This document shows positions 16,428 through 25,166 of a stretch of DNA of 64,000 bases, piece after piece. Location of the stretch: assembly GCA_910587395.1 (NCBI GenBank), contig CAJULJ010000006.1:1-64000 (forward strand). Direction: 5' to 3'. The stretch is from an uncultured Oscillospiraceae bacterium (GTDB taxonomy: Bacteria; Bacillota; Clostridia; Oscillospirales; Oscillospiraceae). The notes beneath the pieces were generated by a model. The model searched no databases and was not told the origin of the DNA. It was given only the letters and a program-made list of their open reading frames with translations. Both the position numbers and the translations under genes were made by a program. Each line of letters starts with the position of its first letter. Within the stretch, counting starts at the first letter, position 1.

Positions 16428-17554
16428 ATCGCTGCCTCCAAAACCGCATCAATCACCTGCTGCTGCTCCTGCGTCTCCAAATACGGGTGCATGGGCAGCG
16501 AGAAAGTCCTCGCGCAGTAATCATCTGCATTGAGAAATGTTTCACCGTAGCGCGGCTCATTCTGAAATACCGGCAAGGCGTGCTGGGGAGTAGGATAATA
16601 GACCATATTGGGAATATTCTTTTCCTCCAGAGAGGCAATAATCCTGTCACGCTGGCCGGCGTCCTTTGCCAGCAGCACATATTGCGCATACGCCGAAACG
16701 CAGCGCTCAGCAACAAAGGGCGTCACAAGCCTTCCGGCGAACGCGTCATTATAGCGGCGGGCAGCCGTCTGCCGGGCAGCCAGCTCGTACTCATCCAACG
16801 CTTTCAGCTTTGGCAGCAGTACTGCGGCCTGAATTGCGTCCAGCCGGGAGTTCAGCCCCACCCGAACATTATCATACTTTCCACCCGGCCCTTTGCCGTG
16901 GACACACAGTGAGCGCAGCAGCTTCTCCAATTCATCATCATCCACAAACAGCGCGCCGCCGTCCCCATAGCAGCCCAGCGGTTTTGCGGGGAAAAAGGAC
17001 GTTGTGGCAATTGTGCCGAAGGAACCGCAGCGTTTCCCGTGATAGGACGCCCCAAAGCTCTGGGCCGCGTCCTCAATCAGGAGTAAGTCATAGGTCTCAC
17101 AGATATGGGAAATCGCATGATAATCACAAGGGTTTCCGAAAATATCCACCGCAATAACCACTTTAGGATGCAGCTTCCCCTCCGACTGAACGGCCAGGAT
17201 CTGTCGTTCCAGGCTGTCCGGGCTGAGGTTGTAGGTATGCGGGTCAATATCGCAGAACACAATCGACGCGCCCAGCATCTTGGCCGGTTCCACGGAGGCC
17301 ACCATCGTCACATCTGTACAGAACACCGCGTCCCCTGGACCCACGCCCGCCGCCATGCACGCTACCTGGAGCGCGTCAGTGCCGTTGGCACAGGAAATGC
17401 AGTGCTTCCGACCCACATAGGCAGCCAGCCGCTCCTCCAGCTCCCGCACAAACGGGCCGCCGATGAACTGAGCCGAGGACAGAACGGATCGAATGTTGGC
17501 GTCGATTTCCGCCTGCAAAGCGCGATATTGTGCGTTTAAATCAATAAATTGCAT
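16424..17554 (-). CDS. wbpE: DegT/DnrJ/EryC1 aminotransferase, WbpE-like
   Basis: A 376-residue PLP enzyme. It opens FIDLNAQYRALQAEID; CANGTDALQVACMAAGVGPG forms the cofactor phosphate pocket; IEDAAQSFGASYHG contains the pyridine-binding Asp; and Lys191 in FPAKPLGCYGDGG is the Schiff-base lysine. It would aminate C3 of the UDP-3-keto uronate made by the WbpB-like enzyme, with glutamate as donor. The WbpD-like acetyltransferase gene overlaps its stop. Confidence 0.92.
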   Translation of the reverse strand: MQFIDLNAQYRALQAEIDANIRSVLSSAQFIGGPFVRELEERLAAYVGRKHCISCANGTDALQVACMAAGVGPGDAVFCTDVTMVASVEPAKMLGASIVFCDIDPHTYNLSPDSLERQILAVQSEGKLHPKVVIAVDIFGNPCDYHAISHICETYDLLLIEDAAQSFGASYHGKRCGSFGTIATTSFFPAKPLGCYGDGGALFVDDDELEKLLRSLCVHGKGPGGKYDNVRVGLNSRLDAIQAAVLLPKLKALDEYELAARQTAARRYNDAFAGRLVTPFVAERCVSAYAQYVLLAKDAGQRDRIIASLEEKNIPNMVYYPTPQHALPVFQNEPRYGETFLNADDYCARTFSLPMHPYLETQEQQQVIDAVLEAAI

Positions 17555-17556
17555 CT

Positions 17557-18294
17557 TTAGCCCTCTATATTCTCAAACTCACGACTATTTCTGACATTCT
17601 CCCAAAATAAATCTCGGGTCTTTTTTATGCCGCAATTAAAAAGCATATCTAGCGCGGAGATGCCTGAAACGAACTCCGGCGCATTTGCCTGTGGATATAC
17701 CGGATGCTGGAAATCCTGGAACACAATCTTTATCCTATTTTTTTCAAACGCTTCTCGATCCAAATACTGCACAGAGGCTCCGCGCCCGGCAACGTACAGG
17801 TCAGCATTCACATGGATGCATAGATCAAGAATCAAGTCGGATTTCTTGTTCGACCTGTCATATGAAACATCCTTTTGGTAAACCAACTGTGTCGGTATCT
17901 CCAAAAGTTCTTTCAGCATCTGGATGCTCGAAACGGACCACTCGCATAATGTTCCCCAGTCAGCACAATAAAACTGCTGCAATATTGGCAGTATTTCCTC
18001 GTAAAATGGCGCTTTTCTGTAATACTCCTGAAGCTGGGAAAGATTCTTTTTCTTCCAGCTGCTATCGTCTGAAATCAGAATCTCATTATAACGTTTTTCC
18101 CTGTGCCCCCGCTGATTTGCGGCAACCGATATATACTCCACGCTGCCGCCGGGCCCCAAAACCCGATTTCGCGTCATTGGGGACCTTTTTTCCAGCTGCA
18201 CCTCATCCAGCAGGACAAACAAATCCACCTTGGCCATTTTGTCAAAATATCCAATCCACGGGAAATAGTGCGGCTGTTGAATTGCAACCTTCAT
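17557..18294 (-). CDS. WbqC-family protein
   Basis: A 245-residue member of the WbqC-like family: KVAIQQPHYFPWIGYFDKMA at the N-terminus, FVLLDEVQLEKRSPMTRNRV, and later LYVAGRGASVQYLDREAFEK and FVSGISALDMLFNCG. WbqC proteins recur in O-antigen and flagellar glycan clusters near aminosugar and acyl-transfer genes, but the reaction is not settled. It overlaps the formyltransferase gene by four bases, so the two are probably translated together and may act on the same sugar. Confidence 0.8.
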   Translation of the reverse strand: MKVAIQQPHYFPWIGYFDKMAKVDLFVLLDEVQLEKRSPMTRNRVLGPGGSVEYISVAANQRGHREKRYNEILISDDSSWKKKNLSQLQEYYRKAPFYEEILPILQQFYCADWGTLCEWSVSSIQMLKELLEIPTQLVYQKDVSYDRSNKKSDLILDLCIHVNADLYVAGRGASVQYLDREAFEKNRIKIVFQDFQHPVYPQANAPEFVSGISALDMLFNCGIKKTRDLFWENVRNSREFENIEG

Positions 18295-19199
18295 TGGTTC
18301 CTTATCCCTTCACGAATCTTTTTTACAAAATCACTGTCATTTTCCTCTGTTGTTTTCAGCAAAAGGTCAGCATCCTTTCCATGGTAAACGACCGTACCTT
18401 CCCCATACTCAGTGGCAATTCCATGAACCCGGAACACCTTTTCCGAAGTAACAAGAACAGGCGCCGGCCATGGCGGACATTGCGCGCGCAACAAATTGTT
18501 GATTTCTTTTTTGGTCATATCAGGATAAATAATCCCATCAAGCGGCGTTCTGGATTTCCAATAGCGCCCTGCATCCATATTTACAGAATAGGGCTGCACC
18601 CCGTTCTTCCCAGCTTCGTCCCACAGCTCTGAAAACAGCTCCAGGCCCTTTTTGCATACCTTTTGTGATAACTCTATTGTCGTATCATTTTCATGGATTG
18701 GTACTGTGCCTTGTTTTAAAATAAGCCCATGATCAATTATTTTATCCATTACATGCCAAGTGACCCCGGCCTCTTGCTCTCCATTTACGATTGCCCATTG
18801 CAGCACATGATTCCCCCGATACTCCGGTATTTTTCCGCCATGCATATTCCATACGCCCCGGGGGAATATTTCCAACGTTTTCTCCTTCAAAATTTGGGAG
18901 TAATTCCATGAAAGCGCCAGGCCTGTTGATCTTTGGGCGATCCACAAATGAAACGCCTCCAACTCGTTCTCTGCCCTGGGATGCACTGTAAAATCGACAG
19001 AATTTGTGACGCAAAACTTTTGAATCTTTTCAACTTTTTCTGTTCCCAATCTATTTTCAGGGATGACCACACTACAAGCATTTCCTCTGTCTTTCAAGAA
19101 AAAATACAATTCCTTAAAGTTTTCCGTTGAAGTAAAGATCACAATTTTTTCAATATCATTTCGATAGACCCGCATCATATCACCATATCCCAACTGCAT
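18291..19199 (-). CDS. Formyltransferase-fold protein, probable sugar N-formyltransferase
   Basis: A 302-residue protein with the methionyl-tRNA/GART formyltransferase fold. The core motif reads WNMHGGKIPEYRGNHVLQWA (Asn-x-His pair) and is followed by AGVTWHVMDKIIDHGLIL, where the Asp completes the usual Asn-His-Asp triad. Relatives in glycan clusters transfer a formyl group from 10-formyl-tetrahydrofolate to an amino sugar. The C-terminal 90 residues form a separate substrate domain. ATG 19199 follows two stops and lacks a clear ribosome binding site; an internal ATG a few codons later is possible. Confidence 0.8.
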   Translation of the reverse strand: MQLGYGDMMRVYRNDIEKIVIFTSTENFKELYFFLKDRGNACSVVIPENRLGTEKVEKIQKFCVTNSVDFTVHPRAENELEAFHLWIAQRSTGLALSWNYSQILKEKTLEIFPRGVWNMHGGKIPEYRGNHVLQWAIVNGEQEAGVTWHVMDKIIDHGLILKQGTVPIHENDTTIELSQKVCKKGLELFSELWDEAGKNGVQPYSVNMDAGRYWKSRTPLDGIIYPDMTKKEINNLLRAQCPPWPAPVLVTSEKVFRVHGIATEYGEGTVVYHGKDADLLLKTTEENDSDFVKKIREGIRNQ

Positions 19200-19202
19200 T
19201 TA

Positions 19203-19967
19203 TTACAGGGATGCCCAACACCCTGGCGGCGTCATCTCAGGGCAGATCTCGCTCACCGGTAAGATTTCTTCCATATTAGAAATATTCTCTTTCATCTCAT
19301 AATACCGCTCTCTATTTGCCGAGCAAATAAAACCGCCCACCGATTCGGAAATCGTTTCCTCGTGTTCACGATACCAAAACGCATGCGTCAAGATGTGCAG
19401 ATGGTCATACATCCCGGAGCGAATGATATCCAAAACAGGCTCCCGCCAGTGTCTGCGGCTGTCAGACAGGTATTTGAATTCACGGAAAAATGTTTTTCCA
19501 TAGGAGTTTACGATACCGGGAATTTGCAGGTCCGCTTCCAGCGCCGCTCGAGAGGGCCGGTGCATGGAAACTGTGGATACCTGGGTATCCAAAAGCGTGG
19601 ACAGAAACCCACACTCTTGGAGGATGTATTTCACCATAACACCTTCCCCGGCGTTATCATAAGCTGTCTCGTCAAAATGCAGGCCGATCTCATGTCCCAG
19701 GGCCTGAATCTCTTTGAGCATTGACCGGGATTTTGCGGATGCGGCATTATAGAAATTGCTGGTCAGGAGGACAAAATAGGTGGATTGAACGCCATTCTTT
19801 TCTTCCAATCGGGCCATTTCCAGGGCCGCCTCAATGCTCATATCGATGTCATGCCTGAGGATTGCACAGCGGGTACCGGCGTAATTGTCATGATAGCCGC
19901 AAATTTGGTATCCCTGCTCTTTTAAGAACTGTAGCAGCATCCTATAATCTTGATATGTAAATTTCAC
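19203..19967 (-). CDS. Polysaccharide-deacetylase-like protein
   Basis: A 254-residue protein related to the NodB/carbohydrate esterase 4 fold: AILRHDIDMS supplies the catalytic Asp-x-Asp-like metal site, HEIGLHFDET the second motif, and VSMHRPSRAALEA a later conserved segment. There is no signal peptide, so it should act on cytoplasmic sugar nucleotides or lipid-linked precursors. Directly upstream of the formyltransferase, it could remove an N-acetyl group before N-formylation; that order of reactions is my inference. Confidence 0.75.
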   Translation of the reverse strand: MKFTYQDYRMLLQFLKEQGYQICGYHDNYAGTRCAILRHDIDMSIEAALEMARLEEKNGVQSTYFVLLTSNFYNAASAKSRSMLKEIQALGHEIGLHFDETAYDNAGEGVMVKYILQECGFLSTLLDTQVSTVSMHRPSRAALEADLQIPGIVNSYGKTFFREFKYLSDSRRHWREPVLDIIRSGMYDHLHILTHAFWYREHEETISESVGGFICSANRERYYEMKENISNMEEILPVSEICPEMTPPGCWASL

Positions 19968-20025
19968 TGTTACCTCTCCTCAATTTGCATAGAACACTCA
20001 GCATCCGGCCGGTCTCAGCGTCTTG

Positions 20026-21282
20026 TCACTCTGTTCTCTGTAGACACAAAATCCGGTTTCCGCCACACTCCCAGCATTCTCCGCATAATTTTGGCTTTTC
20101 ATGATTAGACAAGGCGGTGCGCATATCATTCAAAACCTTGTCATGATAAAATACATCTATCAATTGATCTTTCTTCACATTGCCGATATAGTATCCTTCA
20201 TCATTTTTAATTACATACCCACACGGACAAGATATGATGTCTCCGTTCGCATATACAAAAATAGACCAGAATGGATTTTTGCAGACCGGCAATTTGGGAG
20301 ACACCCTTGCATTGACAATTTTAGTGCCCGGAACATGCTCTACATATGGTACTACAACCCCATTAACATGTCCTGCAAATGGGAATTCCTTTTTACGCCA
20401 CTCACAACTCCGCTTCAAATAATCATCCACCTCGTTGGGAGAATCAATATTGATGGAAGCCGGCAAGACAACGTGTCCTGTTATAATCAACTTCGCCGCC
20501 TCTCCAAGGATGTCGTGTGCTCTGTTAACATTTTCACGAATTACGTCGAACCGTTCACCCTTTCTCCAATATTCGCAGTCATCCGGCGATGCCCCGTCTA
20601 TCGAAATCCTGATTGAAAGCTTTGGAACCGGAAGCTGTTTCAATTTTGCAGCATTCTCCGGCGTTAAAAGCATCCCGTTCGTATAAATCACACACTCTTC
20701 AATCGTTCCACATGCGTTCAAAACCCGAGTAGCAAACTCCTCCCAACGGGGATGCAACAGTGTTTCTCCGTCCCCAACCAGATACAGAAACCGAAATGAA
20801 TCAATGGATTTGATCTGGCGAAGCACTTCATTCAGAGTATCTTCACTCATAAATTCTTGATGAAAGTGGTACTCGCTGTGTTCGCTGTGGTACAAACAAT
20901 ACTGGCATTTGGAATTGCACAGACTGGAAAATCCCAGCTGCAAAATGGTTAACGACACCTCACACCCCGGATATCGGAACATCAGCTTGTTTGGGTCGCC
21001 GGAAACAGCATTGATTTCGCCCTTTTGCAATACGTACACCCGATTGCCATCTATATACGCCTGATCTAAACCGCGAATGATTTCTAAATAATAATTACTT
21101 GCCACCACAATTGCGGCTTCCTGCGGAATTTTGGCAGGCGGAATTACTTCAATCCCGTCTATCGCCGTCCCCCAGGACTCAGGATGATTACTTGTGTAGG
21201 CGACAACGTCAAACTGCTCATAGATCTTGCTTTTGTATTTCTTTGCAGTTCCGCCGCAGCCAAATACAACCGCTTTTTTCAT
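20026..21282 (-). CDS. Radical SAM/SPASM enzyme with N-terminal Rossmann-like domain
   Basis: A 418-residue protein. Residues 1-95 begin KAVVFGCGGTAKKYKSKI and form the island's recurring PglD-like module. The radical SAM core has CNSKCQYC (about residue 125) for the 4Fe-4S cluster, then LVGDGETLLHPRW and LSIRISIDGASPDD. The C-terminal SPASM-type region holds CKNPFW, ISCPCGY and CGECWECGG, suited to auxiliary clusters. Such proteins modify peptides or sugars; in glycan islands the substrate is usually unknown. Confidence 0.83.
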   Translation of the reverse strand: MKKAVVFGCGGTAKKYKSKIYEQFDVVAYTSNHPESWGTAIDGIEVIPPAKIPQEAAIVVASNYYLEIIRGLDQAYIDGNRVYVLQKGEINAVSGDPNKLMFRYPGCEVSLTILQLGFSSLCNSKCQYCLYHSEHSEYHFHQEFMSEDTLNEVLRQIKSIDSFRFLYLVGDGETLLHPRWEEFATRVLNACGTIEECVIYTNGMLLTPENAAKLKQLPVPKLSIRISIDGASPDDCEYWRKGERFDVIRENVNRAHDILGEAAKLIITGHVVLPASINIDSPNEVDDYLKRSCEWRKKEFPFAGHVNGVVVPYVEHVPGTKIVNARVSPKLPVCKNPFWSIFVYANGDIISCPCGYVIKNDEGYYIGNVKKDQLIDVFYHDKVLNDMRTALSNHEKPKLCGECWECGGNRILCLQRTE

Positions 21283-21309
21283 AAAGGCTCCTCCACACAG
21301 TGAATCATG

Positions 21310-22710
21310 TTACACTTTTTTATAAAACTCCAAAATCCGTTCAACATTCGCATCCATTGTAAATCCATGCGTATCGCAAAAATCCATAGGAATGAAGATC
21401 TTTTGATAGGCGCGCAGTCTCGCGACCGCATCATCGCTCTCCCAGTCCAGCGTACCCCCGCATTGGTTCGCTTCAATTATCTCAGCATACGTTTTCACAT
21501 TTGTCGCCACCGGCAGTCCCGCCGCCAAATACTCGTACACTTTATTTGCCGACGCAATTTCCGCGTAGAATATATCCTCCCAAGGTACGCAGATGAGTCC
21601 CACATCATATTGCGTCATCCTTGTAATCAGCTCACGGCCGCTGCAATTTCCCTCATAATGAATATTTTCATATTCGTCATCCAGCTGCCTCAAATAATCC
21701 GGCGCCCTGTGAGAATAGATGTGAACATGCACACCCAACTGCGCAAGCTGTACAAAAATCGGCTCATAAAATCTACGCGGCATGTTCTTCGCATGCTCTC
21801 TGCTCACCAGCGCCCCTTCATATACGCAATGGATCGCGCCGTCTGACGCGCTGAGCTTGGGCAGCCGCTCTGTCCGCCCAAATGCGGACAGAGGATAATT
21901 GCCTACTACCAGTGTCCGCTCCTTCTTTATGCCATAACTTCGGGCCATGATCTCACGTATTTGCTCTGTGGGATAGATCACTCCAGCCGCCTGCCTGTTT
22001 GCAATGAGTTCCATCCCCATCTCCGCCAGAGAAACTCTTTTTTTGTGAAGCGTAGCCACATCATGACAGTCATGTATCACCTTTTTATTGCTATGGAGCA
22101 AAATGTTCACGAGAATATCCGGTGTATTGGAACAATGAATCACGTCAAACTCGCTCTCGTTGACAAAATCAAGCAGGTCTGCATAGGTCCAAATGGGGTA
22201 CTCCTTGCAAAAAGCTCGTTCTCCCGCGTCGGACGGACCGGTTGTATGGGCTGAGTATGTGAGGACTCCCTTTTCCTTCAGTGCCTCGGCAATTTTATCT
22301 GTTCTTGTGCATGGCATATTCTGCACAAACAGCACGGCAAACTTTTCCTTATTTGGCTTCCGGTACGCCTCTGGGCGGCTTATGGCCGCTGGATATAGTA
22401 CGCTCTCCTCCAACACGTAGCTCAAATGATCGAGGTTGTTGCAAATATAATAGGATAAAGCCAGATCATCTAACTGCTTGGCAATATCAAGATAATGCTC
22501 ATCATTTGCAATCACAATCGCCGCGTTTGTGTCCTCTGCCAGCTTTTTCAGTTCAGCCGGCGGAACGATGCCGATATGATTTCTCTGTGCCCCCCACAGA
22601 TTGGGGTCGTTATCTGAATAGGCGATCACATCATGATCCAGCGACAGCTTCTTATACAATCTTGTTCCCCGGTCGCCTGCGCCAAATATAATGCATTTTT
22701 TTCTGTCCAT
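21310..22710 (-). CDS. Glycosyltransferase (GT-B) with N-terminal Rossmann-like domain
   Basis: A 466-residue protein. It starts KCIIFGAGDRGTRLYKKL, a PglD-like module of about 120 residues. From KFAVLFVQNMPCTRTDKIAE onward it is a GT-B glycosyltransferase: KVIHDCHDVATLHKKR, AAGVIYPTEQIREIM, VVGNYPLSAFG, and donor-side IASANKVYEYLAAGLPVATN. The donor is unknown. It sits between the radical SAM gene and asnB with short gaps. Confidence 0.8.
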   Translation of the reverse strand: MDRKKCIIFGAGDRGTRLYKKLSLDHDVIAYSDNDPNLWGAQRNHIGIVPPAELKKLAEDTNAAIVIANDEHYLDIAKQLDDLALSYYICNNLDHLSYVLEESVLYPAAISRPEAYRKPNKEKFAVLFVQNMPCTRTDKIAEALKEKGVLTYSAHTTGPSDAGERAFCKEYPIWTYADLLDFVNESEFDVIHCSNTPDILVNILLHSNKKVIHDCHDVATLHKKRVSLAEMGMELIANRQAAGVIYPTEQIREIMARSYGIKKERTLVVGNYPLSAFGRTERLPKLSASDGAIHCVYEGALVSREHAKNMPRRFYEPIFVQLAQLGVHVHIYSHRAPDYLRQLDDEYENIHYEGNCSGRELITRMTQYDVGLICVPWEDIFYAEIASANKVYEYLAAGLPVATNVKTYAEIIEANQCGGTLDWESDDAVARLRAYQKIFIPMDFCDTHGFTMDANVERILEFYKKV

Positions 22711-22725
22711 TGTGCGGCTCCTCCC

Positions 22726-24639
22726 TTATCCAGGTATTTTGTCAAAATTACAGGTCCTCAGCCAAAGCTCCAGCACAAGATATCGAAACAGGATCAATTC
22801 CGTATTTGCTTTACCGCTCATATGTGCTGTGTAACGGGCTTCTATCGTTTCAAGCGGGACCATATTCCGTTCTGCAAACGAGAAGATGATCTCTCGGAAC
22901 TCGTCTTTTTCCTCTGACTCCTTCAGCCAGCGGAAAAATGGGGCAGGATAACCCATTTTGCTGCGGCGCCGCCGGACCTTGACCGGCAGATATTCCCTCA
23001 GCGCCTTGCGAACAATCCATTTCTGCCAGATCCCCTTGACTTTATAGGAGGAATCCAGCGCAAGCGCGAATTCCACAATGCGGTAATCCAAAAACGGCAT
23101 TCGCACCTCAACCGAAAAATTCATCGAATTGCCATCCTCGTTGTGACATAGATGAGGGATAAATGTGATCAGCAGTGAATTCAGGCACCATTGTGTGATC
23201 TCATCGTCGCTTTGGCGGCCGACAGACAGAGTGGGCTGATCCTGTATCAGCGCAGAAAAAGATTTTGTGAACGGCAGACGTCCTCTCCATTGCGCATTGC
23301 GCTCAGCTTTTTCCTTCTTGACGCGTCTCACCCAATCCGTGTAAAAGTCTATTCCCAACACCCGAATGCCCAATTCCGTAGACAGCTGTGAAATATCCAA
23401 AAAACTGTTTTCGCTGATGACATTCTGGAGGATTTTGACCATTGAAGCCCGCGAAGCGGTTTTGGCCTGCCTCCGCAGCGCCAGCTTCAGCGCTCCGCCA
23501 TAACCGCAAAACAGCTCATCCGCCCCCTGTCCGTCCAGCACCACTTTGACTTGCTGTCCAACTCGTTCAAAAACACGATACTGCGAATATAACGAAGCTC
23601 CTCCGGCCGGTCCATCATGATTTTTGTTGATTTCTTGAAACGCCTCAACAAATGGCACCAATTTTTCATCCGGGAAAATCGGCACGGGTTTGGACCCTGT
23701 AAATCGATTGACTGAATCAATAAAGTCCTTTTCATCGCAGGATTTATCTTCATAGCATGAAGAAAAGGTTCTCATTGTCACCCCATGGCGCTTTTTGCAG
23801 CAGCCAACAATCGCACTTGAATCCAATCCGCCGGACAGGCAGGTCCCCACCTCCACATCCGCGCGAAGCCGGATCTTCACCGCGTCGTCAAACAGCTCTT
23901 TGAATGTTGCAATCGGGTCTCTGCCGTCGATCCACTTCTTTTTGAACTGCTCGACATCCGGCTGCCAATATGGATTGACCTGAAGACTGTTGGTTTTTAA
24001 AGAATATATCCCATAAAACGCGGCTGGAAACTGTTTAATGTTTTCGTACCAGCTGCGCTCATCAATGTCCTCAGGTATACCGGATTTTAGAAATCGGTAT
24101 ACCTGGACCAGATCCGGAATATTTTCCTCCGACTCCGCCGCAATGATCGCCTTCGGTTCAGAAGCGAACATGAACAGGTCTTTGCGGTCCAGTATATAAA
24201 GCGGCTTTACCGCGAACCTGTCCCGTGATATAAAAAGCTCCTGCTGTGACCGGTCAAACATCACAAATGCCCACATTCCATTGAAGCGCTCCAAACAATC
24301 CACGCCCCATCTGCGGTACGCCTCTATGATCACTTCCGTATCTGTGTCATTGGCAAATACGGCTCCACATGCGCTTAGCTCTTCTTTCAGCTCTTTGTAG
24401 TTGTAAATCTCACCATTGAATGTAATCACAAACCGGCCGTCTGTACTCTCCATAGGCTGCCTGCCGTCTTCAGACAGGTCTATAATAGACAAGCGCCTAT
24501 GCCCCAAGGCCACATTGCCCTCACAAAGCTGTCCTTCAGCGTCAGGTCCTCTGTGCGCAACCGCATCCGTCATCCTTTTCAGCTTCTGAACATCAGCGTC
24601 CTCGCCATTTTTATTTATAAACCCAGCAATTCCGCACAT
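22726..24639 (-). CDS. asnB: Asparagine synthetase-type glutamine amidotransferase
   Basis: A 637-residue enzyme. After Met removal Cys2 of MCGIAGFI is the glutaminase nucleophile; AHRGPDAEG and FNGEIYNYKELKEEL belong to the N-terminal Ntn domain. The synthetase domain has the PP-loop LSGGLDSSAI near residue 255 and VKVRRRRSKMGYPAP near the end. AsnB homologues inside glycan clusters commonly amidate a sugar carboxylate or another acid, so uronamide formation on the WbpA-D product is a reasonable guess. ATG 24639 is set by MCG; the gene overlaps its upstream neighbour by 25 bases. Confidence 0.88.
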   Translation of the reverse strand: MCGIAGFINKNGEDADVQKLKRMTDAVAHRGPDAEGQLCEGNVALGHRRLSIIDLSEDGRQPMESTDGRFVITFNGEIYNYKELKEELSACGAVFANDTDTEVIIEAYRRWGVDCLERFNGMWAFVMFDRSQQELFISRDRFAVKPLYILDRKDLFMFASEPKAIIAAESEENIPDLVQVYRFLKSGIPEDIDERSWYENIKQFPAAFYGIYSLKTNSLQVNPYWQPDVEQFKKKWIDGRDPIATFKELFDDAVKIRLRADVEVGTCLSGGLDSSAIVGCCKKRHGVTMRTFSSCYEDKSCDEKDFIDSVNRFTGSKPVPIFPDEKLVPFVEAFQEINKNHDGPAGGASLYSQYRVFERVGQQVKVVLDGQGADELFCGYGGALKLALRRQAKTASRASMVKILQNVISENSFLDISQLSTELGIRVLGIDFYTDWVRRVKKEKAERNAQWRGRLPFTKSFSALIQDQPTLSVGRQSDDEITQWCLNSLLITFIPHLCHNEDGNSMNFSVEVRMPFLDYRIVEFALALDSSYKVKGIWQKWIVRKALREYLPVKVRRRRSKMGYPAPFFRWLKESEEKDEFREIIFSFAERNMVPLETIEARYTAHMSGKANTELILFRYLVLELWLRTCNFDKIPG

Positions 24640-25103
24640 TGAATATAAATCCTTTCCACAAACAATTCGATCGGTCTGATCATAGAGCAAAAACCATACA
24701 GCAATCTAACAGCGCATCGCTCCAAAATCCGCCCAACCCCATTTGGTACATAAATCACTTCTCTGTGTCCAATCGAATTGTAAAAAATCAGCGTTCCATT
24801 GAAGCGCAGCCCATCGATTGTCTCAATTACTTTGTCAAATCCAACAAAAGCCGGCCCCTCGGATACCATAACCGCAGCGTCAAATTGTTCATTTTTAAGC
24901 GGCTCCAGCTCCGCTATCGAGTCGTCGCAAAATCGTTTCCCTTTCAATCGAATCAATTCGGCACTCCCGATATCCTCCGATTCCTTCAGCACGCGCCCCA
25001 CATCCGATGGAACAACAACCGTAATATCGTTCCCCTGCTGAAACTCCCGTAAGCACTTCAGCACGATCTCCGCCTGCGCCTGCGCACAGATCAGCAGCTT
25101 CAT
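24615..25103 (-). CDS. Small unknown protein of the glycan island
   Basis: A 162-residue protein that I do not recognise. It opens KLLICAQAQAEIVLKCLREF, predicted strand-helix, then TVVVPSDVGRVLKE and FDAAVMVSEGPAFVGFDKVI, consistent with a Rossmann-like alpha/beta domain. A hydrophobic stretch near the C-terminus (CAVRLLYGFCSMIRPIEL) may touch the membrane. ATG 25103 has GGAGGG 7 bases upstream. It overlaps asnB, so it is probably coexpressed and may help in the same modification. Confidence 0.6.
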   Translation of the reverse strand: MKLLICAQAQAEIVLKCLREFQQGNDITVVVPSDVGRVLKESEDIGSAELIRLKGKRFCDDSIAELEPLKNEQFDAAVMVSEGPAFVGFDKVIETIDGLRFNGTLIFYNSIGHREVIYVPNGVGRILERCAVRLLYGFCSMIRPIELFVERIYIQCAELLGL

Positions 25104-25166
25104 TCCATCACCCTCCATCGCTTTTGGCTCCCGCGGTATTCTGCTTCATGCAGGACAGCCGCAAAC

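Noticed and set aside
24615..24690. An upstream start for asnB (17 residues longer)
   Set aside because: Glutaminase activity needs Cys directly after the initiator Met, which fixes the start at MCGIAG (24639).
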